From Leptospira meyeri (GTDB taxonomy: Bacteria; Spirochaetota; Leptospiria; Leptospirales; Leptospiraceae), in contig NZ_SORO01000001.1 in NCBI RefSeq assembly GCF_004368965.1, positions 868,001 through 932,000 on the forward strand: DNA of 64,000 nt. Reading direction: 5' to 3'. Shown here in pieces: positions 50,918 to 59,415 of the stretch (the stretch's first letter is position 1; the number at the start of each line of letters is the position of its first letter). A program made the position numbers and the translations under genes. Under the pieces are notes generated by a model. It was not told the DNA's origin. It saw nothing but the letters and a program-made list of their open reading frames with translations, and searched no databases.

Positions 50918-52144
50918 TTAGGATTCAGCGCTTGGTTCTTCAGAACTGAGATCAGAATCCATGGCACCACCAAAAGGATCATCCGGTTCATCCACAGCAC
51001 CTATCACAGAAGTTGTTTCTTCTTTGGTTTCTTCTTCTTGAAAAGCATTGGACTCTTGCGATTCAAGCAGAGTCTCATCTGCTGAAGTTTCTTCCTTTCC
51101 GACATTTAGGAAAACTTCCAAAACTTCTACGTCTTTTTCTGTTAGGTTGTAGAATTGACAACCAACTCGAAAATTAGTTTCTTGGTTACGGATGTTTTTG
51201 ATGATCCCGCGGATTGTAACTCTTTTACCACTTTCCAAATTTAAATCAAAAAGTATGGTTCCGTTTAAAGTAACCGATCTTGAAAATGATCTGGAAGGTG
51301 CATGGATGAAACTAATACCACCCATACTTAAATCCATTACCTGACAAACATCACGTGATTCCTGGAAAACTCCCGTACTGATAATATCGCGGCTCACAGC
51401 ATTCGCAAATGTTTGAATTTGTTTATAAATTTCTAAGTCGAGTGGTTTTTCTGATAAAACCTGAACATATCCGAGATGAACATAACCTTTGTATTTGATC
51501 GGGACACAAATTTCAGAAGTATAAGTATCTGGAATTTTAGAACTATCGAAAATTCTTAAGTATTCATCAAAAGGAAAAAAGTCTGCTGATGCAGTAGACT
51601 TCTCCTTACGGTCGATTATAAAAATATCTTTGTCGTAGTGGTGCATGAGCCGAAGTCGATTGTCCATACGACCAGCAAAAAAGATTGAGGATAATGGGAA
51701 TGCTTTTGTGAGTTTGGTTCGATATGCAAGAAGGATTGCATCTACTTTTTTATCATCAAATCCAATTGCTTTTGAAACGTCGTTAACGTTGATAATATTG
51801 GAAACCACCATCCCCGATTGGATTTGGCTTGTATCAACCCGCGATCCTTGTCTTGAAGCTGGGGTTATTTGTATTTTAACAGGTGTTAAAATTTCAATTC
51901 CGTTTCCGTCACCACCAGCAACTAAAAAATGAGCCAAAAACTTACTGCCATTGTGAACAACGGTAAGAACACGATCCCTATTAGGGAATTTTAAATTTGT
52001 ATTGATGATGAGAGCTTTATTTTTTAAGGCAATGATCTTGACCGGAAGTTCTTTTTCCGAATTAATAATGTATGCAGGGAGTTTACCGAATAATGCGGTA
52101 ATAACCTTTAAAATACCTTCCGGATCTTTGATTTCCTTATCCAT
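50918..52144 (-). CDS. PilZ-domain protein, possibly DUF1577 type
   Basis: 408 residues. The C-terminal third has a PilZ-like beta-barrel with DLSMGGISFIHAP (the D-x-S-x-x-G motif for c-di-GMP binding) and a weak upstream Arg region (ESRDV). The N-terminal 230 residues form an unfamiliar domain that also occurs, as I recall, in leptospiral DUF1577 proteins. The tail is acidic and disordered. It could relay c-di-GMP signals; a GGDEF cyclase lies 4.5 kb away. ATG 52144 is used; a TTG at 52150 overlaps the preceding stop. Confidence 0.78.
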   Translation of the reverse strand: MDKEIKDPEGILKVITALFGKLPAYIINSEKELPVKIIALKNKALIINTNLKFPNRDRVLTVVHNGSKFLAHFLVAGGDGNGIEILTPVKIQITPASRQGSRVDTSQIQSGMVVSNIINVNDVSKAIGFDDKKVDAILLAYRTKLTKAFPLSSIFFAGRMDNRLRLMHHYDKDIFIIDRKEKSTASADFFPFDEYLRIFDSSKIPDTYTSEICVPIKYKGYVHLGYVQVLSEKPLDLEIYKQIQTFANAVSRDIISTGVFQESRDVCQVMDLSMGGISFIHAPSRSFSRSVTLNGTILFDLNLESGKRVTIRGIIKNIRNQETNFRVGCQFYNLTEKDVEVLEVFLNVGKEETSADETLLESQESNAFQEEETKEETTSVIGAVDEPDDPFGGAMDSDLSSEEPSAES

Positions 52145-52146
52145 AA

Positions 52147-54399
52147 TCAACCGTGAAGTTTATGAAGCAACATCGTTCGCTTAATGTCCACCAAAGTTTT
52201 AGCTCCAGTAACACTCATTGATTGTTTTAGTTCTTCAGAATATTTTTGTAATAGAAAACGAATCCCTGCTTCTTCACCACCAACAAGCGAAATGGCAACA
52301 GGCCTTCCAAGAAGAACTGCATCAGCCCCTAAAGCCAACATTTTAAAAACATCCATCCCGGAACGAATGCCTCCATCCACAAGCAGTGGAATTTTACCCT
52401 TAACCGCTTCGGCAATTTTCGGTAAAACTCGTGCTGTTCCAGGCATTCCATCCAAAACCCTTCCTCCATGATTCGATACCACGATGGCAGAAAACCCACC
52501 TTCTAAAGCTAATTTCGCATCTTCCGGGTTCATAACACCTTTGAGGATAAACGGTAACTTTGTTTTTTCTTTAAGTTTGATCAAACGTTCCAAAGGCCTG
52601 GTAATGCTTGATAAATTCTTTTGCACCATTGTTTTAAAATTTACCGCATCAATGTCCATTCCCAGAGCGAACACTCCGTCCGCTTCTGCTTGTTTGAATC
52701 GATCCACTAACATGGATTCATCTTCCCTTGGTTTACAGATGAATATTCCTTTTCCAGATGCCTTTTTTAGGGCTTCTAACATAATTTTATATTTTTCTGG
52801 GGAAGCACCATCACCAAGCCAAGCAAGACTTCCATTTTGAACAAAGGACCGAACGACGAGATTGGCATAATCGGCATCTGTCATCACAAAGTTCATGTTG
52901 GTTCCGACTCCTGTCATAGGAGCGGCCATAATTGGTGTTTTTAAATCATAACCCAAAAACTGAGTTTGGATTTCAGGAAATACATGGTTTCGGATGTATC
53001 CCGGCACAATCGAATATTCGGAAAGAGCAACGCTATTGTCATGGAAGGTATCCATACGACCCACCCCACCCATTCCAGGAATTCCCGAGGCACAATTGCT
53101 TCCGTCACACTGTTTGCAAACCCAACAAATATCTTTTCCAAACCGAATTCGTGCTTGGTCTCCTATTTCTTTTTCGGTAATCGAAAATTGTTCATCCACT
53201 TCGAATCTGATAGTTTCTTTTACTTTTTCAAAAACAAGATTTGCTTCTTTCAAATTGTCAGCAACGATGATAACATGCCCAGACTTATCAATGTTATTTG
53301 TAGGTTCTTTAATAATATCACCTGGTTTTGATTGGATAAAAACCTCTGACACTCCATCGATTTTTTTAGTTTCCTCCACCCCTCCAATCGAAACAAGTTT
53401 TCCAGGTTTAGAAAGTAACGAACGTTCGATGGAAACGCGACTAATCACTGGATCCAAATTATCTGGAGTTTCACCCAGAGAAATCAATAAAGCTGCTCGG
53501 TTTAAGTTCACACCTGTGGATAAAGGGTAAGTAAACGCAGACATAAAACCACCAGAAAGTCTTGCTGCGATTTCCCCAATTTTGACTCCCTCTTTTGTAA
53601 CCTTAATGTCTCCTTTACCTGCCCCAAGATGAATTCCGAGAGCCCGCATCCCTCCAGCCATCACTCGTTCCACTTCATCCAAAACTTCCTTGGGCATCGC
53701 CGAAGGCATGTTATGCCCTACTTCAATAAAATACGGTTCCCGTTCGATGATCCTGTCCGCAATCCCAGTCATTCGAATTTGGCCTTGAAATGCCAAAGCA
53801 TCTACGGAAAGTTCAGGCCCTTCCATATACTCTTCTAAAATCAATTCTCCAGTAGGACAAAACTTTTTGGCATGACGGAAGGCATTGGTAAGGTCATCCT
53901 TATGATTGACCTTGATGACCCCACGAGCTCCCATATTATCTGCCGGTTTCATGACAAGCGGAAAGGTCAACGAGTCCAGAGCATCTTTAGCATCTTGCAA
54001 AGACCATACAGCTGCAAAACGAGGAATTGGCATTCCGAACTCTTTTAGTCTTTGTCGCATCTTCACTTTATTAGATGCTGCTTCTGCATCTACAAATCGG
54101 ATTCCTGGAAGTTGTAAGGCGGAAGCCACAGCAGCAACCGTCATACTCGCATCGGTTCCAGCAGTGATCACTCCATGTATCTGTGTGTTTTGGACAAATT
54201 TTTTGGATTCTCGAACCATTCCTTCTACGTCCTTTGTGGACATAACAATGGCTTCATCTGCAATTTGAAAACCGATAGAAGATGGATTCATATCGGCAAC
54301 GACCGTATGGAGTCGCATAGTTTTTGCTGTTTGAATGATGGGAACTTGTAACAATCCCCCACCGATAATGAGAATGGTTTTGCCTTCTACCGATTTCAA
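52147..54399 (-). CDS. ATP-grasp ligase fused to FMN-dependent alpha-hydroxy-acid dehydrogenase
   Basis: 750 residues joining two catalytic modules. Residues 5-400 are an ATP-grasp ligase: Rossmann-like pre-domain, MKPADNMGARGV (150-161, ATP-loop), LILEEYMEG (186-194), and the metal/ATP signature GEIAARLSGG (275-284), like PurT/CarB relatives. Residues 415-750 are an FMN alpha/beta barrel with the catalytic His in VSNHGGRVLDG (H644), a glycine-rich phosphate site at 674-680 and LGADAVLLGRP. The second module starts with C425, C428, C431 and C436 (CWVCKQCDGSNC), a possible metal or Fe-S site also seen in free-standing relatives. Overlaps mnmA by four bases. Substrate unknown. Confidence 0.88.
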   Translation of the reverse strand: MKSVEGKTILIIGGGLLQVPIIQTAKTMRLHTVVADMNPSSIGFQIADEAIVMSTKDVEGMVRESKKFVQNTQIHGVITAGTDASMTVAAVASALQLPGIRFVDAEAASNKVKMRQRLKEFGMPIPRFAAVWSLQDAKDALDSLTFPLVMKPADNMGARGVIKVNHKDDLTNAFRHAKKFCPTGELILEEYMEGPELSVDALAFQGQIRMTGIADRIIEREPYFIEVGHNMPSAMPKEVLDEVERVMAGGMRALGIHLGAGKGDIKVTKEGVKIGEIAARLSGGFMSAFTYPLSTGVNLNRAALLISLGETPDNLDPVISRVSIERSLLSKPGKLVSIGGVEETKKIDGVSEVFIQSKPGDIIKEPTNNIDKSGHVIIVADNLKEANLVFEKVKETIRFEVDEQFSITEKEIGDQARIRFGKDICWVCKQCDGSNCASGIPGMGGVGRMDTFHDNSVALSEYSIVPGYIRNHVFPEIQTQFLGYDLKTPIMAAPMTGVGTNMNFVMTDADYANLVVRSFVQNGSLAWLGDGASPEKYKIMLEALKKASGKGIFICKPREDESMLVDRFKQAEADGVFALGMDIDAVNFKTMVQKNLSSITRPLERLIKLKEKTKLPFILKGVMNPEDAKLALEGGFSAIVVSNHGGRVLDGMPGTARVLPKIAEAVKGKIPLLVDGGIRSGMDVFKMLALGADAVLLGRPVAISLVGGEEAGIRFLLQKYSEELKQSMSVTGAKTLVDIKRTMLLHKLHG

Positions 54400-55538
54400 A
54401 TGGTAACGCTCTCTGCCTCTAAAACAAAATTCGTTTTTACCTTTCTTGTAATGGAACCTTTTTGAATGATCCCTCCAGCAAGTAGGTAATCACCATTTGT
54501 TGGATAAAAGGTCGCTGACTGTCCCGGAGTTACACTTTTTACATCTTCCAAAAATTCAACTTTCCAGGTGTTTCCAAGAGAAGTCACCTTACAATGTACA
54601 GGTGCACTTCTGTAACGGATTTGGACTTTCATTTCTTTGGATTCACCCACTTCCATAGGAGTCAAGGCTTGGTAGGTAATTTCTTCTAAAAGGAAAGATT
54701 CTGAAACAGTTTCCTCTTCTTCCCCAAGTACAACCGTTCCATCATCTTCTATGGACAAAACATACAATGGATTTTTCCATGCGATCCCAAGACCCTTTCT
54801 TTGACCGATCGTAAATCCTTCTTTTCCTTGGTGTTTGCCAATGATTTGTCCAGATGCTAATTTAAAAAAACCTGGAGTGAATTCCATTCCCTTCTTCTTT
54901 AAAAAAGCTCTATAATCATTTTCTGGAATAAAACAAATTTCTTGTGATTCCGGTTTTTCAGCCACAGGGAGACCCATTCGTTTTGCAATTTCACGAACCT
55001 GTGCTTTGTCCATTTCACCAAGTGGGAAAACCGTATTTTTTATATTTTCTTGGGACAAACCGTACAAATAGTACGCTTGGTTTTTTTTCATATCCACTGC
55101 ATTGCGAATCGCATAACGCCCATCAACTTCTATGACACGAGCATAATGGCCAGTTGCAATTTTTTCGATTCCCAAAGTTTTGGCTTGTTCGAATAGGGCA
55201 CCGAACTTAACAAAGGTATTACACTCCACGCAAGGGTTTGGTGTCCTTCCATCTTTATAATCATTAATAAAACGATCGATGACTCGTTCCCCAAACACCT
55301 TTTCCATTTTGATTACATAAAACGGAATGTTTAAAGAAAGACCTACATCGCGAGCATCACGAATGTCTTCTGGAGAACAGCAGGATTTTTTTGTGGTATC
55401 GCAGGCAGGGGCTTCATATTCCCAAGTGCGTAGGTTGACCCCGATGACGTCGTAACCTGCTTCCATCAGAAGCCCTGCGGCTACCGCACTATCTACCCCA
55501 CCACTCATCGCTACTATGATTTTTTCTTTTTCTTTCAC
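54396..55538 (-). CDS. mnmA: tRNA-specific 2-thiouridylase
   Basis: 380 residues. P-loop MSGGVDSAVAAGLLMEAG, catalytic cysteines in NPCVECN and SQEICFIP, and the C-terminal beta-barrel (MKVQIRYRSAPVHCKV) identify MnmA, which makes s2U34 in Lys, Glu and Gln tRNAs. A GTG at 55538 lies one base after the preceding TAA and fits the conserved N-terminus; a GTG at 55568 would add ten residues and overlap the neighbour. Its stop overlaps the fusion protein's start (ATGA). Confidence 0.95.
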   Translation of the reverse strand: MKEKEKIIVAMSGGVDSAVAAGLLMEAGYDVIGVNLRTWEYEAPACDTTKKSCCSPEDIRDARDVGLSLNIPFYVIKMEKVFGERVIDRFINDYKDGRTPNPCVECNTFVKFGALFEQAKTLGIEKIATGHYARVIEVDGRYAIRNAVDMKKNQAYYLYGLSQENIKNTVFPLGEMDKAQVREIAKRMGLPVAEKPESQEICFIPENDYRAFLKKKGMEFTPGFFKLASGQIIGKHQGKEGFTIGQRKGLGIAWKNPLYVLSIEDDGTVVLGEEEETVSESFLLEEITYQALTPMEVGESKEMKVQIRYRSAPVHCKVTSLGNTWKVEFLEDVKSVTPGQSATFYPTNGDYLLAGGIIQKGSITRKVKTNFVLEAESVTI

Positions 55539-55539
55539 C

Positions 55540-56421
55540 TTAGTTTTTGAAACGAACAATACCCACACGATTCCGAAAGAAGTCCCAAAACAAGGGACGA
55601 GTCCGGAGAGTGTTTAGACCGATCACCCAAACCTCTTCCCTATCCTTGTCCCCTGGCAAATGGAAATTCTCAAGTGAAATTCCTGTGAGATATTGGACTT
55701 GTTTATATTCTTCCCGAATCCCCGATTGAGTCACTAGATAGAGAGGAGATGCCGATTCCCTATGGTTTGCCATTTTGATTCTATTTCCTGCAAGAAATAC
55801 CTTCCTTTCTCCTAGAAACAGGTCATTTGGGCCCTCTGGCAAAAGATTTAGGGAAGCACCCGTGTCTATTTCTGCAAAGGATGTATGGCCTTCGGGATAT
55901 TCAAATTGCAGAAAGAAAAACCTCCCTTTCTTCTTTGTATTTAGAAATTTAAAATCGGTAGAGAGATATGCACCTGGATGTTCACAGAATGGGGAATCCC
56001 GTGGAAACCGTTTCAACTCTTCGCCATACCATAAGATACAATTCTCCGAAAAAAATTCGATTCCGAGGAGTCCTGGAATCGATTTTGGCAAAATTCCTTT
56101 GATGTTCTTCAAAGTAAAACTTTGACCACCTAAAGTGAAAGTAGAACTTTCTTCGGGGCCCGCTGATTCATAAAAACTCAGCTCAGACCCAGTATCCCAT
56201 AAAAAAGAATCATCACCCTGATTGGATTTGATACCCGAAAGCAGAAGATGAGTCCCTGTATCGATTACGGTGATATTGGTATGAGGAGGTAGAGTTTTGG
56301 ATGTAGGAAACTGATACGAAACAGAAGTTTGGCGGGATGGAATGGGGCTAGGTTGACAAGCCCCAAAATAAGTTAAAAATACTACTAAACTAACTTTTTG
56401 ATACAGCGAGAGTTTGTGCAT
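55540..56421 (-). CDS. Lipoprotein with two retropepsin-like aspartic protease motifs
   Basis: 293 residues. The signal ends at lipobox Cys22 (LTYFGAC). Two lobes each show a D-T-G box and a later hydrophobic-hydrophobic-Gly turn: FLWDTGSELSF (D76) with GLLGIEFF (118-120), and AEIDTGASLNLL (D186) with VIGLNTL (266-268). This is the pattern of pepsin-like or retropepsin-like catalysts, here in a single exported chain. The ATG at 56421 is used; an earlier one at 56442 is possible. It is co-transcribed upstream of mnmA. Substrate and activity untested. Confidence 0.82.
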   Translation of the reverse strand: MHKLSLYQKVSLVVFLTYFGACQPSPIPSRQTSVSYQFPTSKTLPPHTNITVIDTGTHLLLSGIKSNQGDDSFLWDTGSELSFYESAGPEESSTFTLGGQSFTLKNIKGILPKSIPGLLGIEFFSENCILWYGEELKRFPRDSPFCEHPGAYLSTDFKFLNTKKKGRFFFLQFEYPEGHTSFAEIDTGASLNLLPEGPNDLFLGERKVFLAGNRIKMANHRESASPLYLVTQSGIREEYKQVQYLTGISLENFHLPGDKDREEVWVIGLNTLRTRPLFWDFFRNRVGIVRFKN

Positions 56422-56612
56422 CTGGTATAGTCTACGATACAATCCCGGTATTCAATCCCGGTAATTGTATCCTTTGTCTTGTATTCAATAAAACAAGAGT
56501 ATGGTTGAAAATCATACGAGGAAAGACCCAAGGCCCGGTTGCGAATGGATTCGTAGACATCAGAAGGAACCGATGGGGAAAGGTCATTGAGTAAGTATGC
56601 TGGCTCTGCCAT
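56385..56612 (-). CDS. Small protein of unknown function
   Basis: 75 residues, no family recognised and no signal peptide. It fills the space between the diguanylate cyclase and the lipoprotein, overlapping the latter's start by 37 bases. Four cysteines (YSCF, YRDC, YTRC, NSRC) in the second half are noteworthy. Ribosome site is weak (GGGTAGAG). Plausible but not certain. Confidence 0.55.
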   Translation of the reverse strand: MAEPAYLLNDLSPSVPSDVYESIRNRALGLSSYDFQPYSCFIEYKTKDTITGIEYRDCIVDYTRCTNSRCIKKLV

Positions 56613-56634
56613 ACTCTACCCATCGGCAAATTTC

Positions 56635-57696
56635 CTAATCTTTATAACAAATTGTGCGGTTTCTACCAGAATGTTTTGCCTGATAGAGTGCTTTATCCGC
56701 TCTTTCGATCAAATCCTTATTGTTTCGATCGGTTGGTCGGAAACTTGATACCCCAACAGACAAAGTCACTTTTAGATCGGATCCATCATTTGGATTTTTG
56801 ACCACCATGGATTCAACTGCTTTACGAATCTCTTCTCCCTTTGCCATGGCTTCTTCTTCTGAAGCTCCAGGCATTACCAGACAAAACTCTTCCCCACCAT
56901 ACCGAGCCGGGATATGATGTCGTTGGCCAGCATTGATCAGCTGTTTTGCGACTTCAATGAGAACCACATCACCTGCCTGATGTCCGTAAGTATCATTAAA
57001 ACTTTTAAAATGATCTACATCTGTAAATAATAGACAAAGTTTGGTTCCTTTTTTGCGACAACGTTCCATTTCTTCTTTGAGTTTGGTCTGGAAGTAGTGA
57101 TGGATTTTTAAACCCGTCATCATGTCTACGGTTGCCAGTTCATACAACCTAGCATTGTCCACAGCAATCCCTGCAAGGTTCGCAAGGGTAGTCATAAATT
57201 CTTTTTCATCTTCCAAAAACTCTTCGGAAGTCATCTTGTCCCCAAGAACGAGAAGTCCATTCACCTTTCCCTTGGCATTGAGTGGTACAAGAATCTCTGC
57301 TCCCATCTTACGGAGGTAAGTAATATCAGGAATAGACTTCAAAGAATCCATTTGAAGGATTTGGTCCATGGTAATGGCTTTGGGTTTTTCCTCAAAATAA
57401 TGAATGAGAGGGCTATCGATTTTTACTTCGTAGTTTTGTTCCTCAGCACTTAATTCAAATCCTTTGATGGATTGGGGCTCCAACTTAAAAAGTCCTAAAT
57501 CAATTTCAGGCTCTAAATACATAGCCGCATGTAAAGTTTGTAGCTGCGCCAAACAAATGTTAAGAATTGCATCAATTAAGTATTTATAGTCTAACGTGGA
57601 ATTCAGGGCACGAGAGATTTCCAGTAGCTGTTTTTGGTCGTAGATTTTTTTTTCGTAATGCTCAAAAACGATATCAGTGTTTTCTTTAAAAGACAA
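56635..57696 (-). CDS. GAF-GGDEF diguanylate cyclase
   Basis: 353 residues. Residues about 20-180 resemble a GAF sensor (ILVPLNAKGKVNGLLVLGDK, then EFMTTLANLAGIAVDNARLYELA), and 190-350 a GGDEF domain with metal Asp in LLFTDVDHFKSFNDTYGHQAGD and active-site RYGGEEF. It should make cyclic di-GMP in response to a small molecule or light/redox cue; no I-site RxxD is obvious immediately before the GGEEF. The nearest possible effector in the window is the PilZ protein. Confidence 0.93.
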   Translation of the reverse strand: MSFKENTDIVFEHYEKKIYDQKQLLEISRALNSTLDYKYLIDAILNICLAQLQTLHAAMYLEPEIDLGLFKLEPQSIKGFELSAEEQNYEVKIDSPLIHYFEEKPKAITMDQILQMDSLKSIPDITYLRKMGAEILVPLNAKGKVNGLLVLGDKMTSEEFLEDEKEFMTTLANLAGIAVDNARLYELATVDMMTGLKIHHYFQTKLKEEMERCRKKGTKLCLLFTDVDHFKSFNDTYGHQAGDVVLIEVAKQLINAGQRHHIPARYGGEEFCLVMPGASEEEAMAKGEEIRKAVESMVVKNPNDGSDLKVTLSVGVSSFRPTDRNNKDLIERADKALYQAKHSGRNRTICYKD

Positions 57697-57861
57697 AACG
57701 CACCGCCAGAATTCTGTATAAGATAGGAATCATTCGTCTTTTTTGACTACTGTAAAGTAAGATTTTGGCGGAAATCGATAAATTTACAATCGATAGAAAA
57801 TAGCAAAGTTTTCATATTGTTTACGTTGACAATTTACCAATCTTAAAAATAATGGTCTTAT

Positions 57862-57936
<75 letters not shown>

Positions 57937-57942
57937 CCGTTA

Positions 57943-58734
57943 TCATCCTTTCCCTAATTCCTTACTTCTCTCCGTCGCTCGTTTGATCGCATCCCTTACG
58001 GCGGTTGAGAATCCACCTCTTTCCAGAGCATCTAAACCATGAATGGTTGTACCGCCGGGAGATGTCACCCAATTTCTCACTTCCATAGGATGAATGTTTT
58101 GATGAGCCTTTCGCAAATTCCTAAAATACACAAGGGTTCCTTCTATGGTTTCCATTGCCAAAGACAAAGATTCCTCGTAGCTCAAACCTTCTTGCAATCC
58201 TCCCTCTGCCATTGCCTGCAAAAATGTTAACACATAGGCTGGGCCGGATCCAGAAAGTCCCGTGACCGCATCCATGAGAGATTCTTTGGCAACACGGATT
58301 CCTGTTCCCATTCCATCAAACAATCGTTCTACTTGAGAAACAGATGGATCTTCACAAAAATACGCAAACGCACCCCGTTCAGAAACCAAAGGAAGATTTG
58401 GCATCACTCTTACCGAATTTGATCCTTTTGGTGCCACATCCGCCATTTGCGAATAAGAAATTCCAGCAGCAATGGAAACAAAAGTGGTCGGCTTTGAAAA
58501 TTCTTTTAAGACGGGAACGACTAAATTGGGTTTTACGGCAATCACGATCAACTCAGCAACATCTGACATGGCGGTCAAACTTCCCAGGAGTGTCACTCCT
58601 GAAATAGGAGATTCTTTTATGTTGGGATCAAATCCATATACCTTGGTACCTTTTCCGACAAGGGCCGTTGCAATGGCCCCACCCATCTTTCCAAGGCCTA
58701 CAACCCCAACCGCTTCAAATGGTTTCTTTTGCAT
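57943..58734 (-). CDS. proC: Pyrroline-5-carboxylate reductase
   Basis: 263 residues, last step of proline synthesis. NAD(P)-binding GVVGLGKMGGAIATALVGKG at the N-terminus, VKPNLVVPVL and the C-terminal family signature (GLSGSGPAYV…, then VTSPGGTTIHGLDAL). ATG 58734 is preceded by GGAGAG at good distance; the frame upstream extends ten codons into the yggS gene. It overlaps yggS by 20 bases. Confidence 0.94.
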   Translation of the reverse strand: MQKKPFEAVGVVGLGKMGGAIATALVGKGTKVYGFDPNIKESPISGVTLLGSLTAMSDVAELIVIAVKPNLVVPVLKEFSKPTTFVSIAAGISYSQMADVAPKGSNSVRVMPNLPLVSERGAFAYFCEDPSVSQVERLFDGMGTGIRVAKESLMDAVTGLSGSGPAYVLTFLQAMAEGGLQEGLSYEESLSLAMETIEGTLVYFRNLRKAHQNIHPMEVRNWVTSPGGTTIHGLDALERGGFSTAVRDAIKRATERSKELGKG

Positions 58735-59413
58735 AATCTCTCTCTCCAAAAATCTTTGAACCAACCCTTAAATAGTCAGCTCCCAATTCACAGGCAATTT
58801 CATAATCACCACTCATTCCCATAGATAACTTTTTATCCGGAAAATATGTATCACGTAATTCGGCAAAATCTGAAAAAACTCTTCTTGTTGCAAACAAATC
58901 GCCGCTAGACGGTCCCATCCCCATAAAACCTTCCCAAATACAAAATTCATTTTGGTATCCGCTCAGAGTATCTTTCATGGAACGAAGGGTTTCCAAATTC
59001 AGACCATGTTTGGTCTCCTCTCCCGTGAGATTTGCTTGGATCAAATAACGAATTTGTTTTTTTTCTTTCTCGGCACGTTTGAGAAGTTCCGTTAAGGAAG
59101 AAATGGATCCGACCCCATGAGTAAACGAAAATATTCCAAATAACTTTCGCAAGGTTCCTGATTGGACAGGACCTATATGGTGTAAATTGACTGACGTAGC
59201 TGCTTCAGGAAACTCTTCTCTTAGTTTTGTAAATTTGGATATGGCTTCTGGAATATAATTTTCACCAAATTCGCGAATCCCCTGCAGATAGGCTTCTCTT
59301 ACCACTTCATAAGGTTTGGTTTTGGATACGGCAATGAGAACGGGGGATTTGTTTGGAAACAAATCTTTTAAAGAAGATTGGATGGAGCGGTAATAAAAAC
59401 CGTAATCGGACAC
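58715..59413 (-). CDS. yggS: PLP homeostasis protein YggS/PROSC
   Basis: 232 residues. Fold-III PLP binder with Lys in LIAVSKTKP, HHIGPVQ, and SMGMSGDYEIACELGADYLRVGSKIFG at the end, as in YggS/PipY. It keeps free pyridoxal phosphate in balance; proC is its common neighbour across bacteria, and here the two overlap. Preceded by the coiled-coil gene with a two-base gap. Confidence 0.95.
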   Translation of the reverse strand: MSDYGFYYRSIQSSLKDLFPNKSPVLIAVSKTKPYEVVREAYLQGIREFGENYIPEAISKFTKLREEFPEAATSVNLHHIGPVQSGTLRKLFGIFSFTHGVGSISSLTELLKRAEKEKKQIRYLIQANLTGEETKHGLNLETLRSMKDTLSGYQNEFCIWEGFMGMGPSSGDLFATRRVFSDFAELRDTYFPDKKLSMGMSGDYEIACELGADYLRVGSKIFGERDYAKETI

Positions 59414-59415
59414 GC

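Noticed and set aside
56240..56265. A third D-T-G triplet in the protease-like lipoprotein (VIDTGTHL, residue about 54)
   Set aside because: It has no following hydrophobic-hydrophobic-Gly turn of its own and lies too close to the first box; probably a beta-strand coincidence.
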